In this document: positions 49,597-55,747 of the stretch, piece by piece
Numbering within the stretch: position 1 is the stretch's first letter
Layout: each line of letters opens with the position of its first letter
Assembly (NCBI GenBank): GCA_031549185.1
Contig: JAVBQG010000027.1
Span: 1-55,747 of the forward strand
DNA from: JAVBQG01 sp031549185
GTDB taxonomy: Bacteria > Synergistota > Synergistia > Synergistales > Synergistaceae
Direction: 5' to 3'
Length of the DNA stretch: 55,747 bases
Notes under the pieces: generated by a model
What the model saw: the letters and a program-made list of their open reading frames with translations, nothing else
The model's database searches: none
Told to the model about the DNA's origin: nothing
Position numbers and translations under genes: made by a program

Positions 49597-50067
49597 ATGT
49601 CGCGAACATCGAACCGCGAGCGCCCGATCTACGCCATCGTCGGCGCGGGCGCGCCCATTGCGAAACTTTGCATGGTGCTGGCCACGATCGAGCGCGAGTG
49701 GCGGCGCATCGTCGGCGACGCGCTGGCCGAGCGTAGCGCGCCCTGCGGCTACTGCGACGGCGTGCTGCACATCGCGGTCGACAGCCAGGCCGTGCTGCAC
49801 GACATGAACTTCAAGAAGAACACGATCGTCCGCGAGATCCGCACGAAGGCGCGCCTGAACGTCGAGGGCGTGAGGATCGAGATCGGCCGCGTCCGTCGCA
49901 CGAACGCGACGCAACTGATGCCCCGGTACAAACCCCCGAAAAAAATCACCGTCGACGAGTCGCGCGTGCAGCTCTTCTGCGACGAAATCCTCTCGCAGCA
50001 CGCCGACATGGACCCCGAACTCGCGAGGCGCATCGCGCGCGTCCGCATGATGTGCGAGGCGGGATAA
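49597..50067 (+). CDS. dciA: DUF721 protein, probable replicative helicase loader DciA
   Basis: The 156-residue protein has the DUF721 region (EWRRIVGDALAERS, then CDGVLHIAVDSQAVLHDMNFKK). DUF721 members are DciA, the ancestral bacterial loader of the DnaB replicative helicase, replaced in some lineages by DnaC/DnaI. It starts directly after the mnmG stop, on the same strand as dnaA, dnaN and recF. I saw no dnaB in the window. The helicase-loading role is inferred from the family. Confidence 0.75.
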   Translation: MSRTSNRERPIYAIVGAGAPIAKLCMVLATIEREWRRIVGDALAERSAPCGYCDGVLHIAVDSQAVLHDMNFKKNTIVREIRTKARLNVEGVRIEIGRVRRTNATQLMPRYKPPKKITVDESRVQLFCDEILSQHADMDPELARRIARVRMMCEAG

Positions 50068-50079
50068 AAAGGCCGATCG

Positions 50080-50136
50080 ATCATCAGGGGCCTGAAAGGG
50101 AAAGATTATAAACCCCATCCACAGACCCCTGATGAT
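50080..50136. repeat. 11-bp perfect inverted repeat around 35 bases
   Basis: ATCATCAGGGG (50080-50090) and CCCCTGATGAT (50126-50136) flank CCTGAAAGGGAAAGATTATA and another 15 bases. It lies between the DUF721 gene and the nitronate-monooxygenase-like gene, and has no U-tract typical of a terminator. Confidence 0.6.
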
Positions 50137-50210
50137 GAATTGTGTTCCCTTTTTCCACGATATGCAATATACTATGCCAGTGATTTTTATCTCGAAGGAG
50201 CAGTGATGTT

Positions 50211-51296
50211 TTGACAAACTCGCAGAGTAAGGACTTGCCCGTGCTGAAGATCGGCAAACACACGCCGAAATATCCCATCGTACAGGGGGGCATGGGCGTC
50301 AAGATTTCCGGACCTCGCCTTGCGGGCGCGGTCGCGGCGGCCGGGGGCATCGGAACGATCGCCAGCGTCGGCCTCGCGTGCGACCACCCTCTCTTCAAGG
50401 GCAACAACTATTTCGACATAAACGAAATCGCCATGGCCGAAGCGGTCAAGCAGGCGCGCGAGGCGGCCCCCGACGGGGTGATCGCCGTCAACTGCATGGT
50501 CGCCCTCACGGACTACGACCGGCAGGTGCGTAGCGCGTGCGAGGCCGGCGTGGACATCATCGTCTCCGGCGCGGGCCTGCCGATGAAGCTGCCGGAGTAC
50601 ACGAAGGACTATCCGGACGTGGCGCTGGTGCCGATCGTCAGCTCGGTGAAGGCCGCGGACCTGATCATACGCAAGTGGGGCAAAGCGGCGGGCCGGCTCC
50701 CCGACGCAATCGTGGTCGAGACGCCGCTCTACGCGGGTGGACACCTCGGCGCGACCAAGATGGAGCACGTCACCGACCCCGCCTTCTCGCTGGAGGCCGT
50801 CGTGCCGGAACTGGCCAAGTATCTGAAGGAGACGGTGAAGGCCGATATCCCCATCATCGCAGCGGGTGGCATCTGGGACCGCGCGGACATGTTGGGCGCG
50901 TTCGACCTCGGCGCGCGCGGCGTGCAGATGGGCACGCGCTTCGCCTGCACCGAGGAGGGCGACGCCGCTCCCCGCTACAAACAGGCGTTCATCGACGCGA
51001 CGGAGGACGACGTGGTGCTGATCATGAGCCCGGTCGGCATCCCCGGACGCGCGCTGAAGAACCCCTTCGTGGCCCAGTACCTGAACGGGCACGTCGAGAG
51101 CAAACCATGCCTCGCGGCCTGCCTCTCGTACTGCACGTACCTGCGCGAACACGAGACGTTCTGTATCGCGCAGGCCCTGGTCGACGCCTACCAGGGCGAC
51201 TGGGAGCACGGCCTCTTCTTCGCCGGCAGCAACGTGACCAAGTGCACGAAGCTCGAGAAGGTCGCGGAGATCTTCGGGGAGCTGCTGGGGGAGTAG
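50211..51296 (+). CDS. Nitronate-monooxygenase-like FMN enzyme
   Basis: The 361-residue TIM-barrel protein matches the nitronate monooxygenase/enoyl-ACP reductase II (FabK) family (IVQGGMGVKISGPRLAGAVAAAGGIGTI, AGGIWDRADM, ARGVQMGTRFACT). A nitroalkane oxidase or FabK role is possible. It has four cysteines near the C-terminus (CLAACLSYCTYL). The start is TTG at 50211: nearby ATG and GTG codons at 50203-50206 run into a stop at once, and AAGGAG lies ten bases upstream. Confidence 0.85.
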   Translation: MTNSQSKDLPVLKIGKHTPKYPIVQGGMGVKISGPRLAGAVAAAGGIGTIASVGLACDHPLFKGNNYFDINEIAMAEAVKQAREAAPDGVIAVNCMVALTDYDRQVRSACEAGVDIIVSGAGLPMKLPEYTKDYPDVALVPIVSSVKAADLIIRKWGKAAGRLPDAIVVETPLYAGGHLGATKMEHVTDPAFSLEAVVPELAKYLKETVKADIPIIAAGGIWDRADMLGAFDLGARGVQMGTRFACTEEGDAAPRYKQAFIDATEDDVVLIMSPVGIPGRALKNPFVAQYLNGHVESKPCLAACLSYCTYLREHETFCIAQALVDAYQGDWEHGLFFAGSNVTKCTKLEKVAEIFGELLGE

Positions 51297-51317
51297 AGTG
51301 GGGTTGCAAACATAGAA

Positions 51318-51360
51318 GAAAAAAGCCGGAGTGGCTGGGAAGGGCCGCTCCGGCTTTTTT
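51318..51360. terminator. Bidirectional rho-independent terminator
   Basis: AGCCGGAG and CTCCGGCT are the base of a longer stem (GCCGGAGTGGC against GCCGCTCCGGC) with A-runs on the left and six T residues on the right. It serves the rightward nitronate-monooxygenase-like gene and the leftward PIN gene. Confidence 0.85.
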
Positions 51361-51817
51361 ACGGTTCCTCGCAGAACTCCTGTGCCGTCAGGATGACGAC
51401 GTCTCGGTAAGTGCCGAGGTCGCGTAGGTGGCGGTCGTAGGAGACGATCGCATGGGCGCCGGATGCGTCGGCGAGAGCGAGGAAGGGCCGGTCGCCGTAA
51501 TCGGGGCAGACGGCGAGCTCCTTCGAGTGTTCTTCAATGTATCGTCTGTAGTCGAAGAGGAAGAATTTGGAGCGGGTCTCCATGTCTTGCAGAATCGCGC
51601 GAGCCGTTTCGAGATTGACTTCTCCGCGTTTGCGCATCGTGCGAAGCGCCTGCTTGAGATCGAACTTGGTCTGTTCGTTGTAGAGAATGATGCCTTTTCC
51701 ACACGCTTTATCGATGGCCCTCTTCGAGAGTTCCCCAATTCTGGGGTTGAGTGCGTGCCGGGTGTAAATCCAGATATTCGAGTCGACGACGTAGTATGGC
51801 GGCGTATCTGGACACAT
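51359..51817 (-). CDS. PIN-domain toxin, second locus
   Basis: The 152-residue PIN-domain protein has D12, a central E48 and D109, D117 and D128 as candidate metal ligands. It has less similarity to the VapC at 37321 and is longer. It starts six bases after the antitoxin-like gene, in the usual order. The target is unknown. Confidence 0.8.
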   Translation of the reverse strand: MCPDTPPYYVVDSNIWIYTRHALNPRIGELSKRAIDKACGKGIILYNEQTKFDLKQALRTMRKRGEVNLETARAILQDMETRSKFFLFDYRRYIEEHSKELAVCPDYGDRPFLALADASGAHAIVSYDRHLRDLGTYRDVVILTAQEFCEEP

Positions 51818-51823
51818 ACGGGT

Positions 51824-51973
51824 TTAGAGGTCTTCGTCCATGTCGTTCAGTACATACGCGAAGAACGCGTCGTCGCCCATCTCCTCGTACATCTTGCCGA
51901 TCTCTTCGCGCGCCTGGCGCAACGTAGCATCGAGCGTTTCCTGTGTGGCCGGTTTCTCCGCCGTCGCCTTCAT
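51824..51973 (-). CDS. Antitoxin partner of the second PIN toxin
   Basis: The 49-residue protein is short and acidic (MKATAEKPATQETLD, ending NDMDEDL) and precedes the PIN toxin. It is called an antitoxin from its position. The start at 51973 is chosen because GGAGGTG lies six bases upstream, whereas the ATG at 52012 has no ribosome site. No family was recognised. Confidence 0.6.
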   Translation of the reverse strand: MKATAEKPATQETLDATLRQAREEIGKMYEEMGDDAFFAYVLNDMDEDL

Positions 51974-52023
51974 GCCGCGCACCTCCCCGAAGGCAGATTT
52001 GTCCTTAGCCATTATATCACGTC

Positions 52024-54699
52024 TTACAGCAGCTCCACGAACCCGTCCGTGCCGTCGATGCGGATGCGCTGGCCGTCTTTGATCTTCCCCGTGGCGTTCT
52101 CCACGCCGACTACGGCGGGCAGGCCGTATTCGCGGGCGATTACCGCGCCGTGGGTCATGCGGCCGCCGACCTCGGTCACGAGGCCCCTGATGCCGACGAA
52201 GACCGGCGTCCAGCTCGGGTCGGTGAAGGCGGTCACCAGGATGTCCCCCTCCTCCACCGTGCCGTCGTCCATCCGCAGCATGACGCGCGCGCGACCCTCG
52301 ACCGTCCCCGCCGAGACCGGGATGCCGGGCAGGGCTCCCGCCGGGATCTTTGTCCCGTTTGCGCCCCCCGATTCGTACGAGCCGTGCAGGATCTCGCCCT
52401 CCGAGGTGATCACGCGCGGCGGCACGAGCTTCTCCCAGCGCGCGTAGTCGGCCCGGCGGCGCGCGATCTCCCCTCTGTCGACGACGCCGGTGCGGACGCC
52501 CTCCTCGAACTCGTCGAGCGTCAGGTAGTAGGCGTCCTCTGTGCGGTGGATTGCCCCGCTCACGACGAGCGCGACGGCCTCGCGCAGCAGGGCCTTCTTG
52601 TAGATGGCGAAGGCGCGGATCATGAAGAACTTCGGGTATTCGCGGAAGCCGCAGAGCGCGCGCCAGAGGCCGAAGATCTTCTTCGCCTTCGCCGCCTTGC
52701 GCCCCCCGCCCGGCAGGGCCGCGACGCGCGCGAGCAGCTCGCGCTCCTTCGCGTCGGCCTCGGCGCGGCCGCGTTCGAAGAGCTCCGCGCCGGAGGTGAG
52801 GTTGGGGTTCTTGGCGTTGCCGACGATCGCGGGGATCAGGGCCGCCGGGTCCTCGCTCCAGCGCGTCCGCGTGATGTCGATCTCGCCCGCGCAGCGCGCG
52901 CCGTAGCGGTCCAAGAATTTATGCAGCGCTGCGGACGTCTCCGGGCCGCCGTCGAGCTTGTCCAGTTCGTCGAAAAAGACATCTCGCGCGAGCGGGCGCG
53001 CAGCGCGCGTCCCTACAGATTCGAAATATTGCATCACGGCGGGATATCGTCCCGCGACGTGAGAGACGTCGAGCAGAGCAAGGCCCATCTCGGCGGTCGG
53101 GTTGTGGGGCGCGGACTTCGAGAGCGTGTCGACGACGCTCTCGTCCTCGTCCAGCCACTTCTTCATGTGCGAGGGGATCCACTTGAAGGCGTAGAACCAG
53201 AGCATGATCAGCCCCATGTCCTCGCGTCGCATCATGCCGTTGATCAGCGACAGCATGTCGCGCCGGATCTCCGCGAATACCGCCGGCCCGGAGAGGTTCT
53301 CGAACCGCCTCCCGCGCTCGGCCAGCAGCTCCTCGTAGAACGCGACGCTGCGGGCGGGCGCCTCCCGGTCGTCCTTCATGTAGATCCTGAAGGCCTGCAG
53401 GAACCAGCTGTGCATGCCCCACTTGTAGCCCTGCATCATCCTCCCGTTTCCGGAGAGCTTCTTCAGAAAGGCCCTGTCGCGCGAGAGCGAGGCCAGGATC
53501 TCGTAGCTGAGGCGGTCGGCCTCGCGAAAGGCGGTCAGCAGGAAGTACTTTCCGAAGATCGTCTTGAGGTCGTGGCTGGCGTCGACGTACATGCGCCCGC
53601 CGGCGATGGCGATGTCCGAGTAGTCCTTGGCGAACACCTCGTAGAAGGAGAGCCCGAGGGGGCGAATGGGGTCCGTCATCATCTGCGCGTGCGAGCCGGA
53701 GACGAAGACGTGCAGCTCCTCGTCCTTCGCGGCGGGGACGGGATAGAGCGTCGTGATCGGGCGGCTCTGCAGGATGTAGAATTCGCCCTTCTGAAACGCC
53801 CATTCGATGTCCTGCGGCGCGCCGAAGTGCGCCTCGATCTTTCGCCCCAGCTCTTCGAGGCGGAGGATGTTTCTGTCCGCGAGCGTCTGCGCGTTCTGCG
53901 TGCCGGGCGCGACCGGGCGCTCCACGGTTCCCCCCGCGCGGATCGGCTCGACGGAGATTTTTTTCACCGCGATCTGCCGGCTCAGGATCCTCCCCGCGCG
54001 CACGCGGTAGTTGTCGGCGGTGACGATCCCGGAGACGAGCGCCTCGCCGAGGCCGAAGCCCGCGTCGATCGACGAGACCCTGCGGTTGCCGGAGACGGGA
54101 TCGGCCGTGAAGAGAATCCCCGAGGCCTCGGGGAAGATCATCCGCTGCACGACCGCGCAGACCGCGACGTTCTCCGGATTGTGGGGAAACGCGTTTCGCG
54201 CGCGGTAGGAGACGGCGCGATCGGTGAAGAGCGAGGCCCAGCAGAGCCTGATGTGGCTGAGGATCTCTTCCACGCCCAGAACGTTGAGATACGTCTCCTG
54301 CTGTCCGGCGAACGAGGCGCCGGGCAGGTCCTCCGCCGTGGCGCTCGAGCGCACCGCGTAGGGATCGTAACAGCCCAGTTCGCTTACGGCGGCGCGGATA
54401 TCCGCCTCTGCCCCGGGAGGCATCGGAGCTCCCGCGACAAGGGCGCGGACGGCGGAAGCGGCCTCCGCGAGCGCCGCCTGGTCGGACGCGCCTGTGGCCG
54501 AGAGCTTTTTCAGGAATTCGTCCAACTCCGGAATGCCGGCCACGGCCTCCCGATAGGCGCGCGTGGTAACGCAGAAGCCCGGCGGCACCTTCAGACCTTC
54601 GATCCGAGCGAGCCTACCGAGCCCCATTCCTTTGCCTCCGACGAACGCGAGGTCATCCTCTCCGATTTGCGCAAAGTCCAGTATGTACGCGACGGACAT
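52024..54699 (-). CDS. PEP-utilising enzyme with rifampicin-phosphotransferase architecture
   Basis: The 891-residue protein has an N-terminal PPDK-type ATP-grasp domain (about 1-315, ending LQSRPITTLYPV), a long helical middle part, and a C-terminal swivelling phosphohistidine domain with GGRMTHGAVIAREYGLP, whose histidine is about 41 residues from the end. It lacks the PEP-binding TIM barrel of PEP synthase and PPDK, in which the His domain is central. The order and the THGA motif match rifampicin phosphotransferase (about 867 residues in Listeria). Its true substrate is unknown. The ATG at 54699 is preferred over the GTG at 54708. Confidence 0.85.
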   Translation of the reverse strand: MSVAYILDFAQIGEDDLAFVGGKGMGLGRLARIEGLKVPPGFCVTTRAYREAVAGIPELDEFLKKLSATGASDQAALAEAASAVRALVAGAPMPPGAEADIRAAVSELGCYDPYAVRSSATAEDLPGASFAGQQETYLNVLGVEEILSHIRLCWASLFTDRAVSYRARNAFPHNPENVAVCAVVQRMIFPEASGILFTADPVSGNRRVSSIDAGFGLGEALVSGIVTADNYRVRAGRILSRQIAVKKISVEPIRAGGTVERPVAPGTQNAQTLADRNILRLEELGRKIEAHFGAPQDIEWAFQKGEFYILQSRPITTLYPVPAAKDEELHVFVSGSHAQMMTDPIRPLGLSFYEVFAKDYSDIAIAGGRMYVDASHDLKTIFGKYFLLTAFREADRLSYEILASLSRDRAFLKKLSGNGRMMQGYKWGMHSWFLQAFRIYMKDDREAPARSVAFYEELLAERGRRFENLSGPAVFAEIRRDMLSLINGMMRREDMGLIMLWFYAFKWIPSHMKKWLDEDESVVDTLSKSAPHNPTAEMGLALLDVSHVAGRYPAVMQYFESVGTRAARPLARDVFFDELDKLDGGPETSAALHKFLDRYGARCAGEIDITRTRWSEDPAALIPAIVGNAKNPNLTSGAELFERGRAEADAKERELLARVAALPGGGRKAAKAKKIFGLWRALCGFREYPKFFMIRAFAIYKKALLREAVALVVSGAIHRTEDAYYLTLDEFEEGVRTGVVDRGEIARRRADYARWEKLVPPRVITSEGEILHGSYESGGANGTKIPAGALPGIPVSAGTVEGRARVMLRMDDGTVEEGDILVTAFTDPSWTPVFVGIRGLVTEVGGRMTHGAVIAREYGLPAVVGVENATGKIKDGQRIRIDGTDGFVELL

Positions 54700-54783
54700 C
54701 GCCCTCACCGCCTTTGGTTATTTTTACTATTTTGCGGCGCCCGGTTTTGTTTTAAAAGGTGATATTGGCTGAAAAAGAGGTAC

Positions 54784-55506
54784 CTATTTACCGTTGCGAA
54801 TCTTTTTCCCGATGAAGAGAGTGGCTTCGAAGAGCAGATAGAGGGGGATGCCGAGCATGACCTGCGAGACTACGTCCGGCGGCGTCGCGACGGCGGCGAG
54901 GAAGAAGATCAGCAGTATGGCCTGCGGCCGGGTGCGGGCGACCGCCTCCGGCGAGACGAGGTTCGTCGCGAAGAGCGCGAGCATGGCGAGCGGCATCTGC
55001 AACAGCAGGCCCGTCGCGAGCATCATGCCCGCCAGGAGCGCGAGGTACTGCCTGAAACCCCAGAGCGCCGTCACGCCGTCGCCCGAGGCGAACGAGAGGA
55101 AGAATCCGAAGACGACCGGCGCCAGAAGCCGGTAGGAGGCGGCCGCCCCCGCGAAGAAGAGCGCCGGCACGACGGCGAGCGTCGCGGCGGCGTACCGGCG
55201 CTCGCGGCCGCGAAGGCCGGGCCAGGCGAAGAGCGCCGCCTGCAGGCAGAAGAAGGGCGTGGTCGCCACGAGCCCCGTCCACGCCGCCAGGTGCAGGTAG
55301 GCCATGAACTTCTCGGCCGGCGCGAACGTGTAGAGCCGGACCTGGAAGTGCGCGAGCGGCGCCGTCAGGAAGGACGCGATCTCGCCGGCGAAGGCGAACG
55401 CGGCCAGCGTCGCGGCGAAAAAGACGACGAGCACGGCGATGATGCGCCGCCGCAGCTCCTCGAGATGTCCCTCCCAGTCCTCCCAGTTCTCCCGCGAGAA
55501 AAGATC
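54784..55506 (-). CDS. tatC: Sec-independent translocase subunit TatC, start unresolved
   Basis: The protein has six hydrophobic segments and the TatC pattern (ending in MLGIPLYLLFEATLFIG). Homology extends upstream of the only canonical start (GTG at 55434): the in-frame codons from 55506 encode a stretch ending WEGHLEELRRRIIAV, the conserved TatC N-terminus, but without any ATG, GTG or TTG back to the stop codon. The tatA TGA overlaps the beginning. Either a base was lost, a non-standard start is used, or ribosomes shift frame from tatA. Confidence 0.82.
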   Translation of the reverse strand, partial: DLFSRENWEDWEGHLEELRRRIIAVLVVFFAATLAAFAFAGEIASFLTAPLAHFQVRLYTFAPAEKFMAYLHLAAWTGLVATTPFFCLQAALFAWPGLRGRERRYAAATLAVVPALFFAGAAASYRLLAPVVFGFFLSFASGDGVTALWGFRQYLALLAGMMLATGLLLQMPLAMLALFATNLVSPEAVARTRPQAILLIFFLAAVATPPDVVSQVMLGIPLYLLFEATLFIGKKIRNGK

Positions 55507-55684
55507 AGGCTCCGTGGTCCTTGTCCTCCGGCTCGTCGGTTTTACCCGGCGACGTGTTCAGGGCGGATTTGAACTCGCGGATCGCGTTGCCCGCCGCCCG
55601 CCCGACCTCCGGCAGGCGCTTGGCCCCGAAGAGCACCAGCGCCAATACGATCAGCAGCGCAATTTCTCCCATGCCCAGGTTCAT
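55505..55684 (-). CDS. tatA: Sec-independent translocase subunit TatA/TatB-like
   Basis: The 59-residue protein was read by hand: MNLGMGEIALLIVLALVLFG followed by AKRLPEVGRAAGNAIREFK. This is the TatA transmembrane helix, the FG hinge and the amphipathic helix, then an acidic tail. It oligomerises into the pore used by TatC for folded proteins. AAGGAG lies about ten bases upstream of the ATG. It stands directly before tatC. Confidence 0.9.
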   Translation of the reverse strand: MNLGMGEIALLIVLALVLFGAKRLPEVGRAAGNAIREFKSALNTSPGKTDEPEDKDHGA

Positions 55685-55709
55685 GATCGGTCAGCTCCTT
55701 TTTGTGGAA

Positions 55710-55747
55710 AGCTCCCTCCGTCAGCGCTACGCGCTGCCACCTCCCTC
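55710..55747. repeat. Dispersed hairpin repeat, family 2, copy 4 (cut by window end)
   Basis: It begins AGCTCCCTCCGTCAGC and includes the AGCGCTACGCGCT palindrome before CCACCTCCCTC at the window edge. The head matches the copy at 34040 exactly for 15 bases. Confidence 0.65.

Noticed and set aside
47695..50217. An 840-codon minus-strand ORF
   Set aside because: It is antisense to mnmG, DUF721 and part of a downstream gap. It has no domain and follows only from GC-rich codon bias.
52150..54762. An 870-codon plus-strand ORF
   Set aside because: It is antisense to the RPH-like gene and lacks recognisable domains.
1..55747. CRISPR array, rRNA or tRNA genes
   Set aside because: No regularly spaced repeats, rRNA segments or tRNA cloverleaf sequences were noticed on reading; tRNAs were not searched for exhaustively, so a missed one is possible.

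Overview
The window is a gene-dense, GC-rich stretch of bacterial chromosome that contains the replication origin. It carries dnaA, dnaN, recF, mnmG and a DUF721/DciA gene, plus a complete shape and division block (mreBCD, mrdA, minCDE, rodA, ftsZ). Gene content and arrangement fit a diderm anaerobe. My best guess is the phylum Synergistota, but this rests on recalled gene content and not on a tree; a high-GC clostridial relative is the main alternative. Superoxide reductase, an Mo-hydroxylase and radical-SAM enzymes fit an anaerobic life.

Positions 1-9100 hold an accessory catabolic cluster. A LysR regulator precedes an enolase-superfamily enzyme, a molybdenum hydroxylase whose Mo chain is cut into two genes with its [2Fe-2S] domain fused to the first, an FAD subunit, a sodium:solute symporter and a small TrmFO/MnmG-like flavoprotein. 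The substrate is unknown. Positions 9185-12365 hold small minus-strand genes: a secreted protein, an orphan winged-helix domain, a membrane protein, an SH3-like protein, a nitroreductase, a decayed toxin-antitoxin pair and a cysteine hydrolase.

Positions 12396-27541 are one long minus-strand series. In transcription order it is mreB, mreC, mreD, mrdA, minC, minD, minE, rodA, a B12-type radical SAM gene, its DUF2344 partner, RNase E/G and smc. Three copies of a roughly 150-bp palindromic repeat interrupt this series, all in the same orientation. Positions 27843-31350 hold a GLUG-repeat exported protein, a TPR protein, a broken HxlR regulator, a YafQ-type toxin-antitoxin pair and a small dimeric-barrel protein.

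Positions 31445-40516 hold an AI-2E-type permease, ftsZ with a near-consensus promoter, a second symporter, a DUF4349 protein, superoxide reductase, a VapBC pair, an MGDG-synthase-like glycosyltransferase and a DHH phosphoesterase. Positions 40546-44727 are the origin with dnaA, dnaN and recF: DnaA boxes lie both upstream of dnaA and between dnaA and dnaN. Positions 44800-55747 hold a PIN-toxin remnant, a TetM-type EF-G paralogue, a DinJ/YafQ pair, mnmG, DUF721/DciA, a nitronate-monooxygenase-like enzyme, a PIN/antitoxin pair, a protein with rifampicin-phosphotransferase architecture, tatC and tatA.

Core replication, division and protein-export genes are therefore interleaved with at least six toxin-antitoxin loci (four intact, two decayed) and two dispersed hairpin-repeat families. 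I saw no rRNA, tRNA, CRISPR array or complete insertion sequence.
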